This document shows, in pieces, positions 1-6,782 of a DNA stretch of 7,347 nt; position 1 is the stretch's first letter; each line of letters begins with the position of its first letter. Made by a program: the position numbers and the translations under genes. The notes beneath the pieces were generated by a model, which saw only the letters and a list, made by a program, of their open reading frames with translations, was not told where the DNA came from and ran no database searches. This DNA comes from Alphaproteobacteria bacterium (GTDB lineage Bacteria > Pseudomonadota > Alphaproteobacteria > Rhizobiales > Hyphomicrobiaceae): the NCBI GenBank assembly GCA_024279745.1, contig JAJRRE010000377.1, positions 1 to 7,347 on the forward strand, in the 5' to 3' direction.

Positions 1-1383
1 CTGGCCTATCATGCCGGGCTCGATCCAGAGCGAAGGCGCGATGTGCAGGAACGGTTCTTGCGCGAGGACGGTATTATTGTTGTGGCGACCATTGCGTTCG
101 GCATGGGCATCGACAAACCCGACGTGCGCTTTGTCGCCCATCTCAGCCTGCCCAAATCCATTGAGGCGTATTACCAGGAAACCGGCCGGGCGGGACGCGA
201 CGGCGAGCCTGCCGATGCGTGGATGATTTTCGGGTTGCAGGATGTGGTCATGCAGCGCCAGTGGATTGCGCAATCAGACGCCGATGAGCGGCAAAAGAAA
301 GTGCAGCGCGGCAAACTGGACAAGCTGATTGGTCTGTGCGAGATGGTCACCTGTCGGCGCCAGGCGCTATTGTCGTATTTTAGCGAAAGCGGCGCGCCGC
401 CTTGCGGAAATTGCGATAACTGCTTAACCCCGCCGGAAACCATCGACGGCACGGTGCAGGCGCAAAAAGCGCTCTCGACCGTCTTTCGCACCGGCCAGGG
501 GTTCGGCGTGACCTATGTCATCGATGTGCTGTTGGGCAAGGAGGATGAACGCATCTGCCGCAATGGCCATGACCAGATCTCGACCTATGGCATTGGCAAG
601 GATTTCAATGCGGCGGAATGGAAGGGTCTGTTTCGCCAGCTTGTCTCAGCGGGACTTTTAACCCCCGATGATGAGGGCCACGGCACATTGCAATTGACCG
701 AACGGGCGCGGCCTCTCCTGCGCGGCGAAGAAACGTTTCAGATGCGCCGGGTGGTGGCCCTGCCGCGCTCTCGCAAAGGCCGCTCTAATAAATCTTCCGG
801 GAAATCTTCCGGCGCTACGCCTATTCCGCTAAACGCACTGGACGCCGCGCTCTATGACGCGCTGAAAGCCCTGCGCACCAAACTGGCGACGAAAGCCAAA
901 GTCCCGCCCTATGTGATCTGCCACGACAAGACGCTTGTTGAGCTGGCGCAAAAGCACCCGAAAACTTTGGACGATCTGCCGGACATCACCGGGCTGGGCG
1001 CCGCCAAGATCAAGCGCTATGGCAAAGCGTTGCTGAAAGTGATTGGCGGGTTTAAACCCGACCCGCTGCTCGATAACAAACTATCGCCAACCGTCAACCA
1101 AACCCTGGCGCTGCATTTGCAAACGCAAGACGCGCAAGCCATTGCGACAACACGCGGTCTTGAGATCAGCACGGTCTATGGACATTTTGCTGAAGCCATT
1201 GAAGCGGGTTTGCTGGAAGCAGGACAGGTCTTATCCCTCGATGATGACGACACCGCCGCCATCATGAGCGCGTTTGAAGAATGCGAGACATTGGACAGCG
1301 GCAAGCTCGGCCCCGCCCATACAGCGCTCGACGGACGCTATGATTACGGCGTCCTGAAATGCCTGCTGGCGGAGTTAAGTTAG
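1..1383 (+). CDS. recQ: ATP-dependent DNA helicase RecQ, C-terminal part (5' end outside window)
   Basis: A 3'-5' superfamily 2 DNA helicase acting in recombination and repair of stalled forks. The reading frame is open from base 1, so the GTG at 43 is internal; 460 residues are visible and the N-terminal ATPase lobe (motifs I-III) lies off the edge. Residues counted from base 1: motif IV AYHAGL (2-7), motif V ATIAFGMGIDKPDVR (29-43) and motif VI YYQETGRAGRDG (57-68). The RecQ zinc site follows with Cys118, 135, 138 and 141 (TCRR then CGNCDNC), then a winged-helix RQC region (about 150-240), a Ser/Lys/Gly linker, an HRDC domain (about 278-350, ending ITGLGAAKIKRYGKALL), and a tail (about 360-460) resembling the helix-turn-helix seen at the C-terminus of some RecQ proteins. 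All expected residues are intact. It converges on the decarboxylase gene with a 15-nt gap and no visible terminator. Confidence 0.95.
   Translation: MAYHAGLDPERRRDVQERFLREDGIIVVATIAFGMGIDKPDVRFVAHLSLPKSIEAYYQETGRAGRDGEPADAWMIFGLQDVVMQRQWIAQSDADERQKKVQRGKLDKLIGLCEMVTCRRQALLSYFSESGAPPCGNCDNCLTPPETIDGTVQAQKALSTVFRTGQGFGVTYVIDVLLGKEDERICRNGHDQISTYGIGKDFNAAEWKGLFRQLVSAGLLTPDDEGHGTLQLTERARPLLRGEETFQMRRVVALPRSRKGRSNKSSGKSSGATPIPLNALDAALYDALKALRTKLATKAKVPPYVICHDKTLVELAQKHPKTLDDLPDITGLGAAKIKRYGKALLKVIGGFKPDPLLDNKLSPTVNQTLALHLQTQDAQAIATTRGLEISTVYGHFAEAIEAGLLEAGQVLSLDDDDTAAIMSAFEECETLDSGKLGPAHTALDGRYDYGVLKCLLAELS
790..813 (+). repeat. 12-nt tandem duplication in recQ linker
   Basis: Two adjacent 12-nt copies, aaatcttccggg and aaatcttccggc, differ only at the last base. 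They are in frame and encode KSSG-KSSG in the flexible linker between the RQC and HRDC domains of RecQ. The linker is low-complexity (Arg/Lys/Ser/Gly), so an in-frame duplication there would be tolerated. Confidence 0.8.
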
Positions 1384-1398
1384 GGTTTGCCGGTGTGA

Positions 1399-2946
1399 TC
1401 AATCAGCTGCCGCCAGCCGCTCCAGCTCAGTCATGAAAAGCTCAATATGCTCAGGTGCGGTGCGGTGATTGACAATGGCACAGCGAATGGCGGGCGCACC
1501 ATCCAACGTGGTCAGCGACGGCGCGGCTATTCCAGACGCATGCAAATCCATGACAATTTTTCGGTTCGCATCACCGCCACTATGCCCACTGTCATCGCTG
1601 CGCAGTCTGAAACAGACAATGTTCAGGGCTATCGGCGCCGCCAGATCATAGGCATTGCTGTGCTCGATCTTTTGCGCCAGCAATTGCGCCACCGCGCAAC
1701 AATTTTCAATCGCTCCGGCTATGGCATCCGCGCCCAGGTTTTGAAACGTCATCCAGGTTTTGAGTGCGCGAAAGCCGCGTGACAGATCGGGGCCCAGATC
1801 GCACGGCCAAACCTCGCCCTTGGCCAGCCCGCGCGGGGCGCGCTGCAAATAAGCGTTTTCATCGCTAAAAGTCGCCCGGTGAGCGGCGCCGTCGCGCACC
1901 AGCAAAAAACCCGCGTCATAAGGCACATGCGCCCATTTGTGAAAATCAAACGCGATGGAATGACTGCGCTCTATCCCCGCCAGCAATGGTTTTAGCCGCG
2001 CCGACAACGCCGCCATCGCACCGAATGCGCCGTCAATGTGGAACCATAAGCCAAACTCATGCGCGATGTCCGCCAGCTCATGCAAGGGATCGATGGCGCC
2101 GATATTAACGCTGCCCGCAGTGCCCACAAGCATCATCGGCCGGCAGCCGCGCGCAAAGTCTGCTTCGATCGCCGCGCGCAACTCAGCAATTTTTATGCGC
2201 CCATTTTCATCAACGCCAATCGCCCGCAGCGCATTGGTGCCAAGCCCTGACAGATCAAGCGCCTGGGCGATACAGCCATGGGCCTGCGCGGACGTATAAA
2301 CCGTCAGCGGTCCTGGGGCAGATGCCGCATCAGGCCTGCCGCTACCGCACGAGGCCAAACCTTCCTTGCGAATGCGCGCGCCGACCAGCTTTTGCCGCGC
2401 AATCAGCAGCGCCAGAAAATTGGCCATGGAGGTGCCGTTGACGAATAATCCCGACGCCTCTTTTGCTGGATAGTCGAACAGCGTCGCCGCCCAGGTCGTA
2501 ATCTGCTGTTCGACGTTAAGCCCGACATGATTGCGCCCACCGCAATTGGCGTTAAGCCCGGCGCTGAGCATTTCGGCGACCATGCCGGTGGGCGTACCAG
2601 CGCCGTGCACCCAGCCCATGAACAACGGATGGCGATTGCCGGTGACGAAGGGCGCGATATCGCGCGACACATCTGCTATCACATCGCGAAGATCGCGGGG
2701 GCCACGCGGTAGCGGCGCCTCGAACTTCGCGGCAATATCCGGCGGCACCTCACGCCAAACCGGCCTGTCGCCAACGCTCGCCAGATCGGTAATCATGTCG
2801 TCGAGCGCTTTATGCGCGCTAACGCGAAACGCATCCCAGTCTTGCGGGTCAAGCGCGCGGGCTCCCGCTTCATCGGCGCTGATCACCGGGCTGGCCGCCA
2901 ATGTTATTTTGGTGGGGGCGCTTTTGTCAGGGCTTTGTTTGCTCAT
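1399..2946 (-). CDS. Group II pyridoxal-phosphate-dependent decarboxylase (aromatic-L-amino-acid/glutamate decarboxylase-like)
   Basis: A cytoplasmic fold-type I PLP enzyme that probably decarboxylates an amino acid; the substrate cannot be read from the sequence. With the ATG at 2946 it has 515 residues, close to the usual length for aromatic-amino-acid decarboxylases. Visible signatures: YTSAQAH with His223 (stacks on the PLP ring), LVGTAGSVNIGAIDPL (about 273-288), HIDGAF with Asp305 (binds the pyridine nitrogen), and FDFHKWAHVPYDAG with the Schiff-base Lys337. The family segment LSRGFRALKTWMTF follows at about 388-401. The catalytic-loop tyrosine of animal AADC has no obvious equivalent in the shorter stretch before it. 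An in-frame ATG at 3042 would add 32 residues, but that extension is encoded partly by the repeat array and has no good ribosome site; the chosen start also has only a distant GAGG. It lies 175 nt downstream of hisG, same direction. Histidine decarboxylase is possible from family and context but unproven. Confidence 0.87.
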   Translation of the reverse strand: MSKQSPDKSAPTKITLAASPVISADEAGARALDPQDWDAFRVSAHKALDDMITDLASVGDRPVWREVPPDIAAKFEAPLPRGPRDLRDVIADVSRDIAPFVTGNRHPLFMGWVHGAGTPTGMVAEMLSAGLNANCGGRNHVGLNVEQQITTWAATLFDYPAKEASGLFVNGTSMANFLALLIARQKLVGARIRKEGLASCGSGRPDAASAPGPLTVYTSAQAHGCIAQALDLSGLGTNALRAIGVDENGRIKIAELRAAIEADFARGCRPMMLVGTAGSVNIGAIDPLHELADIAHEFGLWFHIDGAFGAMAALSARLKPLLAGIERSHSIAFDFHKWAHVPYDAGFLLVRDGAAHRATFSDENAYLQRAPRGLAKGEVWPCDLGPDLSRGFRALKTWMTFQNLGADAIAGAIENCCAVAQLLAQKIEHSNAYDLAAPIALNIVCFRLRSDDSGHSGGDANRKIVMDLHASGIAAPSLTTLDGAPAIRCAIVNHRTAPEHIELFMTELERLAAAD

Positions 2947-3018
2947 CGTGATGTCATCGTCCTCGCGGTCAAGAGTGCACGGCGCCAGGCTATCCCAACT
3001 TGAAACGGTTTGGCTGTT

Positions 3019-3028
3019 GATCACCTCC
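3019..3028 (-). promoter_or_regulatory. Orphan extended Shine-Dalgarno-like sequence
   Basis: The - strand reads GGAGGTGATC, a ten-base perfect complement to the conserved 3' end of bacterial 16S rRNA. No ATG, GTG or TTG lies at a normal distance downstream; the first TTG, about 25 nt on, is followed by GGA TAG. It sits about 72 nt before the decarboxylase ATG at 2946. It may be chance, a ribosome standby site, or a remnant of a lost start. Confidence 0.3.
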
Positions 3029-3108
3029 GGCACTGCGCGCATCAGGTACTAAGTGCCTTAGGCACTGCGCACATCAGGCACTTAGTACCTAAGGCACTGC
3101 GTGCCTCC
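3029..3108. repeat. Five-unit 16-nt tandem array with palindromic units
   Basis: Five back-to-back 16-nt units begin at 3029, 3045, 3061, 3077 and 3093, in an A-B-A-B-A order. A units start ggcactgcg; the units at 3029 and 3061 agree at 15 of 16 positions. B units are ggtactaagtgcctta and ggcacttagtacctaa. The B cores fit the perfect palindrome GGYACTWAGTRCC, and the last A unit contains ggcac-tgc-gtgcc. A degenerate sixth unit (aacgctaagcgtttca, 3109-3124) runs into the hisG stop codon and contains the hairpin aacgc-taa-gcgtt. The array fills most of the gap between hisG and the decarboxylase. It could be an operator cluster, an RNA structure at the end of the his transcript, or one copy of a dispersed palindromic repeat. 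Confidence 0.85.
3044..3090. repeat. Perfect 15-bp inverted repeat inside the array
   Basis: Bases 3044-3058 (aggtactaagtgcct) are the exact reverse complement of 3076-3090, with a 17-nt loop between them. Shorter alternatives compete: agtgcc-tta-ggcact at 3052-3066 and cttag-tac-ctaag at 3081-3093. There is no T-run after the stem on either strand, so a classical intrinsic terminator is unlikely. Confidence 0.85.
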
Positions 3109-3121
3109 AACGCTAAGCGTT

Positions 3122-3820
3122 TCAGGCGCCGAGTTTTTCAATCAGCTCGTTTTCCGCTTCGCGTACTGCCGGGGTCCATTGCGCATTGCGCGACGCGATG
3201 AGATTGGCCTGCGACCTTAAGATTGTGCCGCCCTCCAACACTTTGAGCCCATTAGCGGCGATGGTTGTGCCCGTTGAGGTGATATCGACAATCATTTCGG
3301 CAGTGCCCGCGGCAACCGTGCCTTCAGTCGCGCCCAGACTTTCGACAATCCGATAGCTGGTCACGCCATGGTCGGCAAAATAGCGGCGTGTGAGGTTCAT
3401 ATATTTGGTCGCAACTCGCATCCGCCGCCCGTGCACCTTGCGAAACACCAGCGCAATCTGTTCCAAATCCGCCATCTTGCGCACATCAAGCCAGCAACTG
3501 GGAACACCGATCACCACATCGGCATGACCAAAGCCCAAAGGCTTAAGAAGTTTCACACGCTCGTCGACATTGAACATGGATTCGCGAATGAGGTCCTCGC
3601 CGGTAATGCCCAAATGCACGCGGCCATTCTTCAAGAATTGCGAGATTTCCGACGCCGACATATAGCTTATTTCGATATTATCGTAGCCTTCGATCTCGCC
3701 GCGATAGCCGCGCTCATGGCCAACCTTGCGCAAATTCAATCCGGCGGCCTTGAGCAACTCAACGCTTTTCTCCATCAAGCGCCCTTTGGAGGGGATCGCA
3801 AAAATAAGTTTCTCACTCAT
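3122..3820 (-). CDS. hisG: ATP phosphoribosyltransferase, short-form catalytic subunit
   Basis: Catalyses the first and committed step of histidine synthesis, joining ATP and PRPP to give phosphoribosyl-ATP, in the cytoplasm. At 232 residues it is the short form (HisGS), which lacks the C-terminal regulatory domain of the roughly 300-residue long form and depends on HisZ. Visible family segments: IPSKGRL (9-15), GITGEDL (71-77), GATEGTV (163-169) and the PRPP-binding loop VDITSTGTTI (178-187). The ATG at 3820 overlaps the hisZ stop as ATGA, and a strong GAGGAGG lies 7 nt upstream inside hisZ, which indicates translational coupling and equal expression. The gene ends 14 nt before the repeat array. 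Nothing looks truncated or missing. Confidence 0.96.
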   Translation of the reverse strand: MSEKLIFAIPSKGRLMEKSVELLKAAGLNLRKVGHERGYRGEIEGYDNIEISYMSASEISQFLKNGRVHLGITGEDLIRESMFNVDERVKLLKPLGFGHADVVIGVPSCWLDVRKMADLEQIALVFRKVHGRRMRVATKYMNLTRRYFADHGVTSYRIVESLGATEGTVAAGTAEMIVDITSTGTTIAANGLKVLEGGTILRSQANLIASRNAQWTPAVREAENELIEKLGA

Positions 3821-5010
3821 GGTGTGTCCTCCTCGGGCGCATCCATGCTCACCGCATCCAGTAGCCGTTCGGTATGAATCGCCGCGCCAACCGCCGGTAC
3901 ATCGAATGGGGCGCCGACTTCGCGCAACAAGCCGTCATAGCGCCCGCCGCCGACAATGGGAACGCCTTCGCCGAGCAGCGGCGATTCGATCTCGAATACA
4001 AAGCCGGTGTAATATTCCAAAGCTCGGCCAAACTCAGCTGAGAACATTGATTTTCCTATATCAACGCCGGCATCGCCAAGCAGATCGAGACGGCGCTGAA
4101 ACCGGTCAACCGCTTCTGAAATATCGATATTGCGTTGGCGTTCCAGATCGCGAAGCCTGGCGGTGACGGCGCGCGCCTGACCATTGATGCCGACATAGCT
4201 TTGAATGGTTTGCGCGTCGTCCGCCGACAATGGCTCGGCTTGCGCGTCTTTGGCAGCGGCGGCCAGACTGTTGGCAATTTCGCGCAAGGTGCGCGTGCCG
4301 ATCATTTCTAAATCGTGCTCGCCCAGATAACGATCGACCAATTGTTCAGTGCCCTCAAGATCATCAGGGTCTATTTTTTCGATCAGATCTTCCGGCAGGC
4401 CCTTGGCCGCGTCCGCCGGCGAAGAGGCCAATTGCTGCAACTGGGTGTGAAAAGCGTCTGGCCGCCAAAAACTTTGCCGCAACCTTTGCCGCCAGCGCTC
4501 TGGCATGGCAATCGAAGCAAGCACCGCGCGAAACAGCCCCAGATCCCCCATATGCAATTTAAAGTCATCAAGCCCGCAACTGCGCAATGATTGGATGCTA
4601 TGGGATACAATATCGGCCTCGGCCTGTTCCTTATCCGCGGTACCAAAGTTTTCAATGCCTGCTTGATGAAATTCGCGCGGGTGAACCGCATCGCCGCCGC
4701 CGGGCTGGAACCGAAAGGCCGAGCCATTATAGGAATAGCGCGCGCGCACATCCGCTGCCGGGTGGCGGGCCAAATGCAGCAGGCAGACAGGAACCGTCAG
4801 ATCCGGGCGCAGACACAGCTCCTCGCCATCGGCATCGGTGAACACATAGGTGCGCCCGCGCAAGCTCTCGCCAACCACATCCAAAAACACATCCGCCGGC
4901 TGCAGGCTGGGCGGTGCGACATGCTCATAGCCAAGCGTGGAGAATATCTCCAACACATTGTGAGCTTGGCGTTCCAAGCGCTCAAATCGTCGCGCGGTTA
5001 ATGCGGTCAT
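3817..5010 (-). CDS. hisZ: ATP phosphoribosyltransferase regulatory subunit HisZ (HisRS paralogue)
   Basis: Partner of short-form HisG; the HisG-HisZ complex is required for activity and for feedback inhibition by histidine in known systems. The 397-residue protein has a class II aminoacyl-tRNA synthetase catalytic fold: LRPDLTVP (67-74), motif 2-like REFHQAGIENFG (112-123), the HisA motif GRALEYYTG (328-336) and motif 3 GGGRYDG (354-360). The sequence stops soon after motif 3, so the C-terminal anticodon-binding domain of true HisRS is absent, as expected for HisZ. The motif 2 loop (FRFQPGGGDAVHPREFHQ) is unlike that of the neighbouring HisRS. The ATG at 5010 has no clear Shine-Dalgarno sequence. 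Its stop overlaps the hisG start by 4 nt; hisS lies 109 nt upstream. The order hisS-hisZ-hisG places a synthetase beside its non-charging paralogue. Confidence 0.94.
   Translation of the reverse strand: MTALTARRFERLERQAHNVLEIFSTLGYEHVAPPSLQPADVFLDVVGESLRGRTYVFTDADGEELCLRPDLTVPVCLLHLARHPAADVRARYSYNGSAFRFQPGGGDAVHPREFHQAGIENFGTADKEQAEADIVSHSIQSLRSCGLDDFKLHMGDLGLFRAVLASIAMPERWRQRLRQSFWRPDAFHTQLQQLASSPADAAKGLPEDLIEKIDPDDLEGTEQLVDRYLGEHDLEMIGTRTLREIANSLAAAAKDAQAEPLSADDAQTIQSYVGINGQARAVTARLRDLERQRNIDISEAVDRFQRRLDLLGDAGVDIGKSMFSAEFGRALEYYTGFVFEIESPLLGEGVPIVGGGRYDGLLREVGAPFDVPAVGAAIHTERLLDAVSMDAPEEDTP
3828..3834 (-). promoter_or_regulatory. Ribosome binding site of hisG
   Basis: The - strand reads GAGGAGG, 7 nt before the hisG ATG at 3820, inside the last codons of hisZ. 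It is the clearest ribosome site in the window and fixes the hisG start. Confidence 0.85.
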
Positions 5011-5043
5011 TGCAAGTTTGCCCGTCTGTCTTTAATCAATGGA

Positions 5044-5069
5044 GCCTGTTCCGCTTACCGGGCACAGGC
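5044..5069 (-). other. Hairpin in the hisS-hisZ gap
   Basis: In the 109 nt between hisS and hisZ, gcctgt (5044-5049) pairs with acaggc (5064-5069), and ccg (5051-5053) with cgg (5059-5061), around a cttac loop. No T-run follows on the - strand, so it is not a strong intrinsic terminator. It may affect mRNA processing or the relative expression of hisS and hisZ. I see no gene in this gap. Confidence 0.5.
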
Positions 5070-5119
5070 CTTTGCCTTCCATCCCACCGATCCCAAAAAT
5101 AGATCGATGCTGTTGTCGG

Positions 5120-6724
5120 CTAATCGAAATGACGCGACAGCACTTTGCGTACCGCACGCACCAGCTCATCTTCGCCAACTTCAATCTGCGCCGGATTAGC
5201 TGCCCGCCACTCTTGCGAAGACGTAATGGTTTTCGATAAAGCACTGCCCTGGATCAGATCCTTGATCTGCACGTTGCCGTTGCCGATCTCGTCTTCGCCT
5301 TGAATGATCACACATGGGCTTCCACGCTTATCGGCATATTTCATCTGCGCCTTCATGCCTGACGTCCCCAGATACATTTCTGCGCGAATACCGGCCTGGC
5401 GCAAGGTCTGAGCGAGGCGCTGATAGCGCGGCACATCTTCAAAATCCATCACCAGTACGACCACAGGCCCCGGCGCCCTGGTCTGGCCAACGCGCTGCAA
5501 ATGAATGAGCGCCGATAACAGCCGCGACACGCCCAGCGAAAAGCCGGTCGCAGGGACTTCAATTCCTTTGAAGCGTGCGACCAGGCCGTCATAACGCCCG
5601 CCGCCGCCGACAGAACCAAAGCGCACCGGCCGGCCCTTGTCGTCCTTGGCTTCAAATGTCAGCTCCGCCTCAAAGACGGGGCCGGTATAATATTCAAGGC
5701 CGCGCACAACCGTTGGGTCGATAATGATGCGTTCTTCGTCATAACCAGCAGCCTTAACGAGGTCGGAAATGATCTCCAACTCATCAATACCACTAGATGC
5801 AAGATGGTTTTTGCCAAACTTCTTTCGAAGATTAGTAATTGTAAAGTTGTTGTCGATAACGAAAAATGCATTACCGTTTTCTTCATCCTCAAAACCAGAA
5901 AATTTCATCACTCGGTTACCCAAACGGGCTACCTCGGCTGGATCATCGGTTACATCTTTCAACGGCAAACCTTGACCAGAGTAAATATATTTCATCAACA
6001 AATCTATTTTTGGGTCCGGCAGTCCAGCTCCAGGAGTAAAATCACCCGATGCATCTTTACGCCCTGGGCCAAGTAAAAGCTTAACTCCATCTTTCCCAAG
6101 TCGATCGTATTTATCAATCGCACGCAGCGCTGTAAGTCGTGTTGCCGCTTTATCATCACCACTCAAACCAGCCGCATCTAATACGCCGTCGAAGATCTTT
6201 CTATTGTTCAGCTTGATCACATAATCGCCGCGCGCGATGCCCAGCGCCTCGATAACGTCAGCGGCGAGCATACAAAGTTCCGCGTCTGCCGCGACGCTTT
6301 TGGTCCCGACCGTATCGGCATCAAATTGCGTGAATTGCCTAAAGCGCCCCGGCCCCGGTGTTTCATTGCGCCAGACCGGGCCCCAGGCATAACGTCGGAA
6401 CGGCTTGGCCAGACGGTCATAATGCTCGGCCACATGACGTGCCAGCGGCGCCGTCAGATCATAACGTAAGGACAGCCATTGCTCGTCCTCATCCTGAAAA
6501 GAAAACACACCGGCATTCGGCCGCTCCTGATCGGGCAGAAATTTACCCAGCGCTTCGGTATATTCGAATGCCGGGGTTTCCAGCGGCTCAAAGCCGTAGG
6601 AATCGTAAATCTGCGCCACCTTGGCCAGCATATCATTCATGATACGGATTTCGCCCGCATCGATATCGCGCATCCCCTTGGGCAGCCGCGCTTTGGGACG
6701 AAAGGTTTTTTTGGATTTGGCCAT
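5120..6724 (-). CDS. hisS: Histidyl-tRNA synthetase, alphaproteobacterial type
   Basis: Charges tRNA-His with histidine in the cytoplasm. With the ATG at 6724 it has 534 residues, about 110 more than the E. coli enzyme. Motifs in that numbering: LPKGMRDI (15-22), RYDLTAPLAR (87-96), motif 2 GPVWRNETPGPGRFRQFTQF (115-134), HisA motif VVRGLEYYTG (339-348), motif 3 region SVGGGGRYDGLV to GFSLGVSRLL (371-403), then the anticodon-binding domain (about 420-534). Motif 2 has FTQ where E. coli-type enzymes have FHQ; this divergence is known in alphaproteobacteria whose tRNA-His lacks the extra G-1. About 200 residues separate motif 2 from the HisA motif, much of the extra length. A TTG at 6751 would add nine residues but has no ribosome site and is not chosen; the ATG itself has only a weak GAAG. 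First gene of the hisS-hisZ-hisG block. The middle is unusually AT-rich (see separate entry). Confidence 0.95.
   Translation of the reverse strand: MAKSKKTFRPKARLPKGMRDIDAGEIRIMNDMLAKVAQIYDSYGFEPLETPAFEYTEALGKFLPDQERPNAGVFSFQDEDEQWLSLRYDLTAPLARHVAEHYDRLAKPFRRYAWGPVWRNETPGPGRFRQFTQFDADTVGTKSVAADAELCMLAADVIEALGIARGDYVIKLNNRKIFDGVLDAAGLSGDDKAATRLTALRAIDKYDRLGKDGVKLLLGPGRKDASGDFTPGAGLPDPKIDLLMKYIYSGQGLPLKDVTDDPAEVARLGNRVMKFSGFEDEENGNAFFVIDNNFTITNLRKKFGKNHLASSGIDELEIISDLVKAAGYDEERIIIDPTVVRGLEYYTGPVFEAELTFEAKDDKGRPVRFGSVGGGGRYDGLVARFKGIEVPATGFSLGVSRLLSALIHLQRVGQTRAPGPVVVLVMDFEDVPRYQRLAQTLRQAGIRAEMYLGTSGMKAQMKYADKRGSPCVIIQGEDEIGNGNVQIKDLIQGSALSKTITSSQEWRAANPAQIEVGEDELVRAVRKVLSRHFD
5761..6180. other. 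AT-rich segment inside hisS
   Basis: By hand count this 420-nt stretch has 181 G+C (43%). The 420 nt on its left (5341-5760) has 250 (about 60%), and 6241-6360 on its right has 74 of 120 (about 62%). The change occurs within roughly 60 nt on each side (5701-5760 is 52%, 6181-6240 is 50%). Codons inside often end in A or T, for example AAT GCA TTT TTC GTT and ACA ATT ACT AAT CTT. The frame is intact. The segment encodes about residues 180-320, between motif 2 and the HisA motif. Confidence 0.85.
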
Positions 6725-6782
6725 GAGGAACTTCAAAGACGCTTTTGACAAGCGTTAAAGAGGAATGGGACTTTTCAGAAGT

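Noticed and set aside
43..1383. GTG at 43 as the recQ start
   Set aside because: The frame is open upstream to base 1 and already encodes helicase motif IV (AYHAGL), so the start is outside the window.
1384..1398. Shared bidirectional terminator between recQ and the decarboxylase
   Set aside because: Only 15 nt separate the convergent stops and no stem with a T-run is visible there.
2531..3052. 173-codon + strand reading frame opposite the decarboxylase
   Set aside because: It is antisense to a gene with clear family motifs; its product is Ser/Arg/Ala-rich without recognisable domains, as expected for a GC-rich shadow frame.
3029..3108. CRISPR-like array
   Set aside because: Units are 16 nt and contiguous, with no unique spacers, and neighbouring units resemble each other; this is a tandem repeat.
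3368..3877. 169-codon + strand reading frame opposite hisG
   Set aside because: Antisense to hisG and crossing the hisG-hisZ junction, with no recognisable motif or ribosome site.
5108..5142. tgctgt/acagca inverted repeat over the hisS stop
   Set aside because: Only 6 bp, partly in coding sequence and without a T-run; several alternative pairings make it unconvincing as a terminator.
6725..6751. TTG at 6751 as the hisS start
   Set aside because: No ribosome site; the ATG at 6724 gives MAKSKK, leading into the ARLPKGMRDI segment typical of HisRS N-termini.
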